From positions 14,270,738 to 14,334,737 of the forward strand of contig JAVTVJ010000001.1 in assembly GCA_034509425.1 (NCBI GenBank): a stretch of DNA of 64,000 bases. The letters are read 5' to 3'. Shown here in pieces: positions 40,701 to 55,700 of the stretch (positions are counted from its first letter, which is position 1; each line of letters begins with the position of its first letter). Source of the stretch: Eopsaltria australis. Its lineage: Eukaryota; Chordata; Aves; Passeriformes; Petroicidae. Under the pieces are notes generated by a model. That model saw only the letters and a program-made list of their open reading frames with translations, was not told the DNA's origin and did not search any database. The translations under genes and the position numbers were made by a program.

Positions 40701-43700
40701 CAAATAAAAATAAATAGCCTCATTAAAATGAACACTGAAATTAACAATCTCGGCACTTGTATTTTTATCAGCAACAGATTATTTGGCAAATATTAAATTT
40801 TCCCAAATCTGTCAGTTTTTAACTGCTTCAGCTGTTCCATTTGGGAATATTTGCATCTCCATTTGAACACTTTCCAGAACTGAAAATTATCCTGAAAGTC
40901 TATTCTTTTGTTTCTCTTCATTTCAGAACATATGCTGAGCATTTCAACTCCTGTAACGGTATTTTTACATAAATGTTTGTCCTTGTTAATCTGACTGCAT
41001 ATCACAGATCTTTAGCCAAAGTGAAAGAAACCTAGTTTATTTCACAGTTATATACAACAAAACACATTCCATCTTTCTTACTGAACAGCAGATGTGCATT
41101 TGCATGTATTTGCTAAAACTAATAATTCAGATTGCTTACAATTAGAAGTCATAGCCTTAAAAAAGTTACAAGAACTGAAGTATTTTACAAGTCAATAATT
41201 GCTTCTGTTTCAGCATAGAGTAAAAAGGTTATAGTCCAGTTTGTCTGGGGCTTTGCCTTTCATGGCAAATGTGTGGAGACCTCAGTCACAAATGCTGCCT
41301 GAAGTACATTATCAAACACAGTACACTGTGAGTCATGTGGCAACATCTACTCCCTAAAATACAGACCAGCAAGCTGCTTATTTAAATAATTTTTGAATTT
41401 ACAGCTGCATTGCATACAAAATTCTGCAGAGCAAACAACCTTATAGAACTTACTAACTCTCTTCTTCGGTCTGTCAAAGGACCCTTATCAGAGAGCTTTC
41501 AGAAATTTCAACAGAGACTATAATTGAAAAAGTTAATTTACAAACACCTTCTATAACAGCGCAAAATCTGTTGATGTTGGAAGTCAGAACATTCCTTTAC
41601 TATGGAACAAAACATTTTGAGACGTATTTGTATGTGCAAAGAATTCTATTTGAAGTTCCTAATAAGAATAAATGGTACATTTCTGGTCCATTTTCATGTC
41701 TATATAGCTTCTATACAGTTCTATATTCAACAGAAGAGTCTGCTGAACAAAATGAGACATGCTACCAACACACACACTTAATCCAATCTTGCTGAATCCA
41801 AAGCATTTAAAAAAAAAAAAAAAGTCAATTTTTCAGAAATATTCTACTATGGTCTAAATCCTTGTCCCTTGAAGTCAATATTGACATTCTTACAGGTTTT
41901 GGTATGCTATGGCATAAGTTTGTATTTCTGAAACTGGAACAAAACATTGCTGACTTTTGGAAGAGCAATTTTTTTATCTTGCCAAGTTTGGCAATAAGCA
42001 CTAATAATAACTACAAAAGCCATTTCAAAACAGCCTTTAACTGGGGACAAATCAAGACAACAGAATACAATCCTACGCGATGGTTCAGAATGCTTTAAAA
42101 ATGCCTTGGTTTTATTCGCAGATCTTTGTGTTACATATTTCACTGACAATCAATTGTCATGTCTTTTAGCAGGCCTGACATGTCCCAGCGGCTGGACTGA
42201 GACAGTTTTATGCCTTCTCCCAGCCAAAACCAACACAGAGATGTGTATTAGGGTCAGATCTGAAAGAATCTGAAATCAGAGTGTCTTTTCACTTATTGCG
42301 AGGGAATTTTGTATCACATCCAAGTAACAGGCTTTACTATTGATTTTACAGACTTCTGAAAGACTTTATTATTGGTTTGTATCACATGGGAGGACCAAGT
42401 ATCATCAAATCATGTAACTCCAAAGCAAAGTTCATACAGCTCCACCTGGGCTAACTATCTATCACACTGCCACTTATTATGGCAAAATGTTTCTCCAGAT
42501 ATCCCTTCAAAAAAGCAGTGTTGCATGGCAGAGACATATGTGGAATAAAGTTTTTGGCAGAACAGGCTTACTTTAGGACTGTGGTAGCATTATGGTGCTG
42601 CTGAACAAAATCCCTCTTGCGCAATGCATCCAAAAGGGCAGAAATATCATCCTGCAGGCTCTGAGATGTAGCATTTGACAGTGGCAGATCCAGGCCCAGT
42701 GTTTCATTTAGTGACAATGCAACTTCAGCAAGTACTGAGTAGGAGAGTAAATAATTTAGTCATACCATTAAAAAAAAGAACATATTTGAATCCCCTGTGC
42801 AAACTGCAGCATTTTCCATGTACATAGGACTTTAAAAATCACAAAGGACATACCCTTACTAAATTTTGTAAAGAAATGAAAATATCTTAAAAACATGATA
42901 CCTTTGATGGTTGTATGTACTGTGTCAATAAAGCCAGTCAGTTCTTGACTTTTATTCCTGGTTTTCTGAGTCATTGTGTCAAGTTGCTGAGCTTTTTTCA
43001 AAAACCTAGTTGTCTAGAATAAAATCAGAGATGATATTTGACAGTTCTCCTAAAACACTGATTGATTCCTGACACTTGTCTATGGGTTTTATGCTTATTT
43101 TCTTAATATTGAGAATATTTTAGTTTAAGGAAACAATGCTTTTTGATAAGGTATAGCTAACTGATCCATAAATCTCTGATGCTTTCATGCTTGCAGATTG
43201 CTTAATTGTGTTTAAAGTTCCAGACTCCCAGATCAGAGTTATCAATTATTTCCATAATCATTATCTAAGCTATGTCTTTAACTAAGTAAATATTACATAA
43301 TTTTTTTAGGTAAAACTAATGTTTGTTAAGAAAATCATTGTTCTGGATGCATCAATATACATCAATATTAACAGTAACAACACCCAGTGGAAGCACCTGG
43401 TTAGGTTCTTTATACATGGTCAGAAAATTACAGGAACATATGGTCAGCAAATTAAATCTAATGGCTGAAGTACTGTTATCTATTTCCTACCTAGAGTTAT
43501 TCTTCTGTTAAAACTGGATAAAGATTACAAATGCTGTCTACTCTTCCTGAGAGATTTTAACAGATTTCTTTCTCCTGAGATCATTTTAAACACAATACTA
43601 CAGGTATCAAGGGCTTTTTAGTGAATACTCAGCTATGACATGATTTTTCATAAGCTCCACATGTTAAAACCAATGAGAAGAAAGTCACTCTCTCCAGTTT

Positions 43701-46700
43701 TAGGACACTAAATGATCACAGTACAAAAAAACTTAACTTTATGCAAATCTCCTGTACAATACCACAGACCATTGCAGTTTGCAGAAGAATTACACAGAGC
43801 AATTAACTCCCCTTTACAGCAAGACTACAGCATGGACTGAGTTATTTCATTGAACGCCATAGATTTTAAATAATTTCTGAATAAGTCTCTGGCATTAAGC
43901 TATTATGCTATGAAATCTCAAATGATTTCTCCAGATAGGCTAAGAATAAAGAAGCCAGCACCTACCTCTTCATGCAAGTGATCAATTCCTCCTGATAAAT
44001 TCAGAAGACTTTCTTTTGCTGTATCTAATGAGTTAGTTGGATCTTCTCTAAGAACCATAGACGTCTATAAGAAACAAAAAGTAACAGCTCACTGTAATTT
44101 GATGACTTCATTGTGGGTCCAGAGAAGTTGGGAAGAAAATAACAATGCACACTATTTAGATTATTTATATATTTAAAAGGACTGATTTTCAAAACACACA
44201 AATATGACAAGTAATTACATAATCAGCACATACAGTTCATAAAACACAGTGCATCATTTCTTTAAATAAGCAAGAATCCAGCCATGTTGTATTTTTAATT
44301 GAATAAAAAGGAAGGAAGCAGCAGTTCTACATTCCTGATCCTCAATTTCACCACAGTCTGAGCTGCCCAAATAAACTATTTAGAGGAGTTCCAAGGTCCT
44401 TCAAATTAACTATTTTATCCAGTCCCACAGCTGCTACGGTTTCAGCAGCTGGCCCTGTCAGGACAGTTGCACTAGGGTGTATCTGTGAGGATGACCCTGG
44501 AGACCAGCAGTCCTGTGGGGGCCTTCGTCAATGAGAAAGAATAATAGGCTGTATTTGCCTTCAAGGTCACCTCAAACCTGCTCTATGTGGCAATAAATAG
44601 ATCATTGTACCCAAGTCTATAATATTTGATACAGTTAGGGCCTGCAACAGAATACCACTTCTCTAAAGATTTTTTTAATTTAAGGTATCTCTTACAGAGA
44701 GAGCAAGTCTAGGAAATGTTATTTTTAAATTTCAGATGTTTCAGAGCCAATCATTGTAAATACCATGGTAAGTTTTTATATGTATATATACACACATATG
44801 TAAAATCCAGATTTTTAAAAAAGCAATACACAAGAGTATCGAACAGCCTTGTGTCAAATGAAAACTTCAAAGTCTTTTCCTCAGCATGAAAAACAAGTGA
44901 AAGAGAAAACTAAAGCTCTTGAGCCTTAAAGCCCAGCAGGTTTCCTTTAAAGCCAAGTTCAAAAAAAACAGAATGGGACAGCAATCAAATTTAGGTATAT
45001 CAGGAGGAATAAAGCAGGAGGCTTTAACTAGAAAAACAGAACTGCTGAAGTCTTCCAATGGACTGGAGATGCAGAAGCAATGAGGAGTGGATAATCTGAT
45101 TTAATAACTTTTTCATTACCAAAAGACCCACAGAAAGGCACAGAAAAGAGGAAGTACTCGAGTTCCTGAGCTACCAGCATGAGGCAGTAACGCAGAGCAA
45201 GGGACTGTCCTACAGGGAAGATCTGTAATTCACAGGAATAACCTTGGGGAATGTCTGGCCTCCAGCCACTGTTACCTTGGTACAAGGAAAAAGGCAAAGT
45301 AATCTTTAACTATCCAGAAAAAGGGGAATACCTGCTTCCAAACAGAGAACAATCAGAGACTATCAACCCCAAGATTAAGTTGTTGAAAAAATACTGTGAC
45401 CCGACATAAATGAAATTACACAAGTTTTACATTACAAGAAGTTTTATATCACTTTAAGCACCCCACTTCCAAGAAACTGACAGCTGGCTTTGATTTCATT
45501 TTAATATTGAAAAAATGTATATACTAAAACTTAAATAGTAAGAAGTAAGTAGAAGCGTCCTTAAGTAGTTAACATAAACTTACTATAAACTTACTATAGT
45601 TAAGAAAGTTAAACTTAAGAAGTAAGTAGAAACTTAAACTGCCTTTATTTTTACATAAGATTTGACTCTTCTTTGCAATAAAGTGCTCAGTAAAAACTAC
45701 ATATGAATAATGTTCCCAAGTGAAAAATGATGGTGCTCTTAAAGAAACACAAACTAATTATAGAAAGCAAGTGAACTGTATCGTTGAAGTATTACAATAA
45801 TTCAGTACACTTATGCCTTAGGATATATAAAGGAAGGGAAGCATAACTGAAACTTTCAAACTAAAAGGTTAACAACTAAAATTCAAGGATAAGAGTATCT
45901 CTGCTGAAGCATAAACATGTAATTTAATCAAGCTTGCTGTAAAACATTCTAATTATTAGCATTTTGAAGTACACTGACTGGAATTCATTCTGCCTTATAT
46001 CTTAAATAGAAGAAATTGTAATTCAAAATTTTAATTAGCTGAACTTGGCAGCACAAAAAGCCTCACATTATTTTGATTTTTTTGTGATATGGTGAAATAC
46101 AAAGAAGATAGCTTTGTTTCTGACTCAGAGCTTGTCTGCTTGACTATTGCTGAGAAGACTCTTACCAATAAATGTGCCTATTTTTAGTAGTCATGAAGCA
46201 GGAGGATCTTGTTTATCTCTGTTTTTGTGCAGAGGCCACATGAACTTATTCCTCAGCAACAATAAATGACCTTCTAGAATCACAAAATATGGTATTTCAT
46301 GCTTTGTTTAAGGGGGGGAAGAGCTGAAAGGAAGTTTGTCCCAAGCAGTCTGAAAGTGTCCAACACTGAAACATTCCGTCTGACTTCAGTGTCCTGAGAT
46401 TGAGGATAGAGTAAAGCACTTGGACTGCCTCACAGCCAAAAAGAAAGCAAACTGCTGCACCCCAGGCATCCTTACTAATGGAGAAGCAGCCTACCACTCC
46501 AGGGAAGGATTCAGGTAAACAGCCTCTAGATCTGTGCCTTGCCAGCTCTTTAGCAATGGCACCAAAAAGGGAGAAGACCTGGCCTGCTGTTTCTACTGCA
46601 CTACTGAAAGTTAATCCCCTTGCTGGCCAGATTCAAGAGTGCACATAATCTAGGTGAAGCACATGCATACAGAACATTCAGAAATCCTATTGCTGACTGA

Positions 46701-49700
46701 AAAATATATTAATCCATTTATTTAAATGCCAGTGTAACAAATGAAAATAAACTAATACAGGCAGATAAATAATTTAAGGTCTATTTCCATAGCAAACATA
46801 ATGGTCTTAATCTGGTATCACTTACACATATTCAAGGCATGAACTTCAGGAGGCCTTCTGTCAAATTACCAGCACCAGTGAGTGGCTGCAAATTTTGCTT
46901 TAAAGGTGTGACTGAGTATTTCTACTATTTACACGTTCATTTTACCTTCAGCTGTTGTGTCGCATTCTCCAACTCTGACAACATCCCATAGGGCACAGGG
47001 TCAATACCAGTGAGGTTCACTGAAAGCATGGCCTCGTTGAGATTATCCAAACTGTTTAACAGAACTCCTGTGCAGTTGTCATCACAAGCTAAACAAACAA
47101 TTTTGAGGAAGCAGTATTAGTATTAAAATGAAGACAAAAAATACTGCACTTTTGATTTAGACAGTGTGTGACTCCACCATTTCAGTTGAGAGTGATAAAG
47201 CGTAATAACTCTGAATATACAGATTTGTAGTGTTGCCTTTTCCTTCCTGCCCAAGAGTGAACTTATTCCAAACACATTCTCCTTAGGTAAGCACACATTA
47301 GACTCTTATTAGTCCTGCTAACTATTGAGCTGCCTGCTGTAGTATAAGCTATTATTTAGCTATTTTGCAAGAAATCCATGTTGAAGTCACTCGAACAGGT
47401 TTGGCAGATAGGAAATTCAAGCCTACAGTCCTGTAATTCTATTTATTTCCTGTTTTTCTCTTTTTATTTAGATAAAATAAAACCTGAGTTCTAAAGCCTG
47501 ATTCATTATAGAAGCAGATTGCTGTACTAGATGTGCCTTTCTGCTACCTACACTTAATAAAGAATTACAAGACTAATTATGGGGGGAATAAGACTTATTA
47601 CTGGTGGAGAACGCCTGTAAACCTGGAATAATTCCAAAAGTATTATTACAGCAACCTCACATCCCAAGGGTCAATGACGTAGGAATTTTTGCAATAAATA
47701 AAGTATTATACAGGTAGCAAAAATCTAAATTATCTTTTCTTAAACTTGTTTGTAACATAGAACAAGTCATTTTAAGGATTAACTGCTTGTCTGATGTTAT
47801 GATCCCTACTGTAGTTCATAGAATCATTGAGGTTGGATGCGACCTCCAGAGAATACCTCCTCCAATCCTCTCTGTTTTACAGAAATAATAAGTTGTTAGG
47901 ATTTCTTTCCTTCACAGAAAGAACAGGGCCTGACATCATAAACCCAAATCCAAGGAATAACCACGTGCACATAAATACCACTGGAGTGGGCCACAGCCCC
48001 TTGGGAAAGTAAACAATTTAAAAACCACCTACACACACACTCGTCTTCCACCAGAAGATGCCTCGGCTCACACTCCTCACAGAGCTGTCCCGTCACCCCT
48101 GGCTTACAGAGGCACTGCCCAGTGGCACTGTCACAATTCCCGTGGACAGAACCGCCCAGATTGCACTGGCACGGGTGGCAGCTGCCACCAGGGAGCTGAG
48201 GGTCACCGTAATAGCCAGGGGAGCACCTGCACGGGGAGGAATGGCACACTGAACATCAGCAGATACTCATCATCACATCAGATGTTACATTTACTGATAG
48301 CTTGGGTTTTTTATTAATAGCTCAACAGTAACTAGCAAATCACTCCAAGTCCTTGAGCAGTCATTTATACACTTATTTATGAGTAAACATACGGCTTATA
48401 TTCACCAAACTGTCCTTGGGAGTTGGGAATAAATAGGATCATCATGAGTAACTCACCTTTCACAGTACTGTCCTTCATATCCTGGGAGACAAGCATCACA
48501 GTGGTAATCTGAACACCTTTCAGGACACAAGTGGGGCTAAAACTGGAGGAAGGATAAACAAATATCTGCTATCATATAAATAAAAGACCATGTAAAGACA
48601 GATAACACCTTCATCTACAGGTTAAATACTGTGAGCAACAGCATCTTCTGTGTAATCTGATGTATTGCCCTAGAATTTGTATTTTAAATTAGTTGTGTTA
48701 AGTTTGCTTTCCCAATGTGGCTCCATTACTTCATAACATGCTAGAGCATATTAAGACAATGTAAATTGGATGCTGTATGATATGGCTAGAGTATGTATTT
48801 AACTGAGACTTGCATAAGAACACCAGAATTGCCAGACTCTCATTCTGACTCAATTATACAAAAGCAAACAACAAATATGCTTTTTAAGCTTCTGAAAAAA
48901 ACAGCTTGCACAGCATTTTGTTTTTCAAAATACAAAGTTAACTGTTCCTCTACCAAACAAGCAGATGTATAGATTTCAGACAAATGAGTATTTGTTCTTC
49001 TCCTTGGACTGATCTCATGAAAAGTTCCTGCATTGAGTGGGGATGGCCTCAATCTTTGCAAATACAAAAGTACTATTCTCTAAATGAAGAAACAGACCCA
49101 CATTTGAAACTAAACAATGTCACAGCCACTTAGTCAACTATCCATGAAACAGTCTATGTGTCTGTTCTAGTCTTAGAGAAAAAACTGACTCATTATCACC
49201 TACTCTTTTTATTTTAAAATTTCACAGAGTTACCAATACTGCTCAGAATGCAAGCTCCATTTACTAAATAAAAACAGGCAGCATTCAAATGTCCAAAAAT
49301 CAAGGACACATAAGGATGACCAATCCCCATTGTCATAGTGTAGGAGGAGCAGGAGGATAGACATACAACACAAGAAATAGGGAATGGTACAATGCACACT
49401 GGATTCAGTAAGTTCTGTTTACCTGACAGGGTTGGCTCTGGGACAGGCACAAAGGGAGCAGTCATTGACAGATCCAGTTACTTTCCCGTAGTAGCCTGGG
49501 GCACAGGCACTGCAGTAATCACCAACTGTGTTATCTCTGCAGTTCTGAGATACAGAATAGGAATTCAGATGGTTTAAAATAACAACAAACAACAGGAGCA
49601 ACTTTATCTATCCCCCAACCAATACATGTGTACTGTTTCCAACAATCATCTCTACATGTCACTACCCACTGTTCAGCTTTCCCTAAGTGAAAAAAACCTT

Positions 49701-52700
49701 TTATGCAAACAGAATGCCAGCATATTTTCTCTTACGTGAATGCCTTTCAGGCAGGCTGACCTAATTTATTTTCCAAATTTTCATTAAAGTTTATTTCTGC
49801 TACTAGTAATTCAATTCAGACCAGGACATCACAGCACAAAACCAAAAAAATGCTAAAATAAACACCAATACAAAAAACAAACAAACAAAAAAAAAACCAA
49901 ACAAACAAACAAAACAAAAAAACAACAAAAAAAACCAAAAACAAAAAAAACCAAAACAAAACAAAAAAAAAAACACAACAAAAGAAACAAACAAATTAAC
50001 AGAACCTGATAGAAAAATTAAACAGAATAGCTGGGTTTTCTGTATCAGTTTCAGTGTTTCAGCAAATGCTGAGGACTATCCACAGTTAGGTCACAGACAC
50101 TACATTGAATTTGTCAAGAGTACTGATCAATAACCAGTGCTATTAATAGTAAAACATGGAATTGGCATTATAAACACAATTTAACTGACTAGTCCCCCAA
50201 GTGAACAAAAATAATTTTCTACTTTTCCCCTCCCCTTTTTTCTATCTTTCTTTTTTCTTTATTTCATATACTTGCTAGTACGTATTTTAGGTTAATTAAT
50301 GAGAGTAAACAGTAGTAATGCAGCCTCCTATTGTATGGGAGCAGAAGTCAGAGGTGAAAACCAACTCTCTTGCCTACACCACTCATCTAGAAATGTCTAA
50401 GTAGCAATTTCAAGACACAGATGACTTGCTAACCCCCAACAAGAAACTAAGAGGAAGAATGATGAGTATTCACCTGTGTGAAAGACCTATGCGTTTTGGC
50501 CTTGTAAGAGCGAGAACCTTAGCTCTTACTTAGGAGATACAGACTTTTGGACAAACCCAAAAGCAAAAGAACGGCTTAGAAAAGCCTGAAGGACTAAAGA
50601 AACTGACTTAAAAACTAACTTCAAGAATGAATTCAGCAGAAGTTGACTTTGAACTAACCCACTCACCACTGGAAAAATTAAGCAATTGGAAAAAAAAAAT
50701 TAGGAAAAAATACTGAGCAATGCCAGGGAACAGAGTTAATATGCTTTATTTGTGTAGCAGAGAATTTTCTGTCCACAGGCTGTCAGATCACAAGAGAGAG
50801 GAAATGTGTCAGTCATATGTGACCCCTCTTTGCAACCTTTGGGATAAAATGAGAGAAGTGAGCAAATTAACTTAGCTGAGGCATATCCCTATAATACTGT
50901 GGTCTCTGGGCATTAAAAAAGCCTCATTTAAAGCTGCCCAGAGGATTCTCCTCCTAAAAGAATTTACCTGTGATTTAAATTTCTGGTCCAGTATAGCTTA
51001 CTGCATCCTTTAATTCTTTTTTTGTGTGCCTAAGCAGACCTTGTCCAGATACTCAAAAAGTCTCACAGAAAAACAGACAAATTCAACCAATATAAAAGTA
51101 ATATTAAAAGCAAAATTAAAACTATAATAATTAATGATTTTGATTATGTTAGTGCCCCAAAACCTTGCTGATTTTACTGAATGGACCATAAGGGAAACTA
51201 TACAAATTTTCTATCTTTCAGAGTTGTGGGGAGAAAATTATCCTATTTTATCTGAGAGGTACAGCCATATACTTTTCCCAAAAACTCCTTGGATAGGTTA
51301 CTGGCTATGTATGTTCAGGTGAAATGAACAGAAGAATGTATAAGATGTACATACCAAGCACTTTCCAGTGTCAGGATCACAGGTGTCACTGTGGTTGTTG
51401 CACTGACATGGCACACAAGGTGCTATCAGAGTGTGAGGCTCTCTTACACTGAGCTCTGTATGCTTTCCCCTGTAGTAGCCTGGAGCACAGCTCTAGTTGT
51501 AAGGGCAGCAAAATAAAATTTTTAAAAAATTATCACAGCTATCAACAGCTACAAACAACTTAAAAAGACACTTAAGTAATTTGGTTTTTTACTTTCACAC
51601 TATTAGACACAAAAAGGATTCAAGGGTTCTGTACCTGGCAGGACAATCCAGTGTAACCAGCAGGACACCTACATTGCTCTACAAGATGAGCTATAGGTCT
51701 GCCCAGATGCATTTCTTCAAACTTGACTGCAATTTCCATTGAGATATTTGCAATTCTACAAGATATATGCAGAAGAGAGTGTGAACATCGGAAGACCCAC
51801 TAATGCCAAAAACAAGATGCAAAAACATTTTCATGCTTCAAGGCCAAGTCTACAATACATAATCTTCCATAACTCCCCATGCAAATATCTCAAAAACCGA
51901 AGACTTTTTTACTTATTTATGGATTTTAAGAACCTACAACTAAGCACATCAGAAATTATTAAAAATAATAAAGATTGATCCCTCTTGGTCTGGAAAACTT
52001 GGTAAATCCATCATGCAAGAGTATGGAGTTCTTACTCAGAAATATTAGACAACTACATTTGTCTCATGCCACAACTTTGGACAGACCTAACAAAAAGGTA
52101 ATTGAGGGGATGTGAAACAAAAATAACACAAAATCTGGAGATGGAATCAGACTCCTTCAGATGGAATCAGACTTCTTCAATTTGTGAAGATGTAGAGATA
52201 TTGGGTTTTCATTGGCTGCATCTTTGCTTGTCTTATTAGTTTCCAGACTGACAGATGCAATTATGACATCCCATGCCCTCCCTCTCATTGGTAACTTAGT
52301 TCTGGACAAAATGTCAATAAAATGCTACTATTCTGAGGTAGGACTATCTTATTACAACTGCCCAAAGTATTTCACACTATAGGAGACATCTGGATTGATA
52401 CAAACCCAAGAAATCAGGGAACCATGTGCTTCAATTGAAGAAAGAAACAAAAAATTCAATATCCATAAAAATAAGACAGGAAAGAAATTATTTAGAAAAT
52501 ATAAAATATTTAAGTGTATCATCAGTCCTGCAGAACACTGCATCAGCCTGTGCTTCTTTGTGTGTTTTGTTATCAAAGTAAGCAGCAGAGTCATTTAGTG
52601 TTTCACAAAAAAAAAAAAATTCAAGAGGGATTCTGCTGCAATTAAAACTCATAAATGCTTTCTTGTCAGAGCAAGAGCAAAAGTCACAAATAGGAAATTG

Positions 52701-55700
52701 CAAATTTCTCTGAGCTAAGTCTTTACTGTATAGCTATTTGTAAGTCACAGCAAATGTATTGGGGCTGTTTGTAAGTTACAGTAAATGCAATACTACAAAT
52801 AAATGCAATCAGAGGTTCCTTTACCTGCTTTGCTGTAATCCTTGGCCATAAGTTGCCTTGATAAGGATGTACTCAACGTTGCTTAGCACAGACATGAAGT
52901 CAGAACGTAAGACAGGCTCATCAGACACAGAGTTAAAATACTTCCAAGAATCCTAGGGAAACAAAACACTCTATTAGTGTTACTATTTTTAAAACCATGA
53001 ACATTCAAGTTTACTTCAAGGTAATGCTGTGTTCCTCCTGTGTTCTGGCTTACCTCCTTCATTTCTACTTCCTTGTCAGTTCTTACTCCATTTTCTGGAG
53101 AAGGGATGTCTACATAGATGACCAACTTGCTGGTGTGACCTCCCTTCATTAGAATCTGTGGCTCAAAATTTGAGGTTCCATGGCCATCCAAAGCATAAAA
53201 GGCAACAGTGTATCTCAGTTTCCCTCCATAAGCCATGAGCTGTTTGGATTAAAAATTATTACTATTATTTATTCTAAAGTTCAAACTACTAGTTGAAAAT
53301 ATTCAAACATCATCTGTAGACTGGAAAACTGCCAGTTGTTTGAAGAATTGGCAATAAAACATGAAAATTGACCTAAACTCAGTGGCTTTTGCGCCAAGGT
53401 TAAATGCATACTTCTAAAAAGCCATCTTAGTTTCTTTACCTAGACTCTTTCAAGGTGTGCACTCAATTTTCATTCCATTCCTAAGAAACAGAGATTCCAT
53501 GACCTACATACTGATTCTAGCACCAAGGTTGAAAATTCTTTCAGGTTTCTACAATGAAACCAAATATATCACTGTTCCCCCCACAGCATCTCTGAAGTAA
53601 TTAAATATGGGTGATACCAATTTACAGAATTAAGAAAAATCTTGTTAGGAAAGGGTAATGCCAATATATTGTTTGTGCTTGCTATAAAAAAAGTTCTATC
53701 ACTGAATAGTTGTAATATTATGACCAACAAGAACAGAAATAATGTAGGAAAATATTATGAAGATAAAGTAACTATTCTACAGTAAAAGAGTGTCTATGAG
53801 ACAAGAAAGTTACCTACAAAGCATTCCAATTATTTAATGCTCTTACCTGGTTTCCCTGAAACTGCTCTGGCAACTTCCAGTAAAATGTTTCTGTAATTAA
53901 GTATTTTCTGACTATGGCAGCATCCAATAGAACATCAGGAAATTGTGAAAATACTCCTTCCACTGTTCCAGTCAGGTTACTTTGAGCTACTACATGCAGA
54001 ATGGCCTGATCTGGAGTTAATGTTATCTGCAACACAAAGAGAAAAAGATTCATTCAACAAAATACCCTGTTTACAATTTAAGCTGCTTTGAAAAAGTCAA
54101 TAGTCCATCTCAGAGTAACAAATGTCCAACCCAAAAAACTGGAAAACACTTTAGTATTTACTTTTTTAAGGAGTGAAGAGAGAAATGCAAGGTTTCAGAA
54201 ATGAGAGTATGACTATTTATCTTTTGCTTTCTTTTCCGTTCCCACCTATGCCACTGGCCCTGTAAGCCAGACAGGACACTCAGTCTAATTCATTAAACGT
54301 GCATATCAGTGTGGTACCTAACATGAGGATAAAAGCAAATTGTGTCAGTGTGGTTATATTGCTTTACTTACAGGAATTCTCACATAGTCTTCTAGTTCTG
54401 AACAAGATGTGGACATCCCAAAACAGAAGCATGGAGTACATCCTAGTGCATTGTTAGCAGACAGACCAAAAGTTCCAGGTTTACACTCACTGCATTGCAG
54501 ACCAAATACATTTTTCTGGAGGAAATTTTAAAAAGGAAAAAAAAAAAGTAACAGCACACTCATAATACTTCACTGTCTAAATCAAAGATGATTCTTTTTG
54601 GAAGAAAAACTAGTTGCTACATCAGCTATGTAGCAGAATATCGATTATTATCTGCATTCTATTTTACTGTGCAGCACATCAGTTTTTTCATTATTTTCCA
54701 ATGCTGTTTCTCTTTCTTTAAAAAAAGACAAAACAAAACAAAAAAAAAAAAAAACCAAACCAAACAAACAAATGAAAACCCAAACAAACAAAAAACCCAA
54801 CAAATAAACTCCAAACAAAACCAAAAAACCAACCAACAACCAACCAACTCCTCACAAACAACCACAGCACATTCAAGTTAAACTCATGTATTTGACTGTC
54901 TATCAAAAAATTAGCAGCTATGTATTTCAATTCAGGACAGAATTTCCTCCCAAACCCACATCTGGAAAATGAGCTCCCAAAGCCAAATAAACTGCTCAGT
55001 ATAAACAGGAATCAGACAATCAATTCCCAACTGGTAAACTGAACTTCAAGAAACACCCAAAACTACAGTCAATGCCCACTGGTACCTTTAACCAGAGATT
55101 GGACAAACACCTATGAAGGCATACATTTGCTGTCTTGAACTAAAGTTTTCTATCACTCAGTCTTTCAAGAACAGGTTCTCATCTTTGAAGAAAAATCTAT
55201 ACTACCTGTGTTTTTAATGTTTCCTTTTTTATACACAAGAATATCAGACTTCACTATTAGCAATATAGGAGTTATTCTTAAGTACTGCCTTTGGTTCCAG
55301 CGTAGGAAATTAATTTGAACTTGCAACATAAACATATTTCAAAAAACACTGAGATTCTCTGTTTTGTATTTATTGGTTTCTTCCTATCATTATAATCTGA
55401 ATTTTCAAAAATAGGCTGTATCATCTGAACTAATGAGTTGTTGCCAAACCTAATAAAACCAAATGTGTGCAAGAAGAAAAACTTCACTGTTTTTCATTTT
55501 TTTCTGACTCACAGTAAGATAATAATAATAAGACCTGTCACAGAAAATCCTTTAGTAGTAATTTAGGGGTACTCATAAATAATGCAGATTGCCTTTTGAA
55601 GTCCTTTTAGCCCTGTATCTTCCTTGATTTTAATGGAATCAATGTCTAGAAAACACTAATGCTTCTCCAGAAGGGGCTGAATAGCTCAGTACCTTGCAGG

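Noticed and set aside
48537..48542. A shorter exon 31 starting 6 nt later
   Set aside because: That acceptor has a weaker tract and loses a conserved Phe-Ser; it also leaves the frameshift in place.
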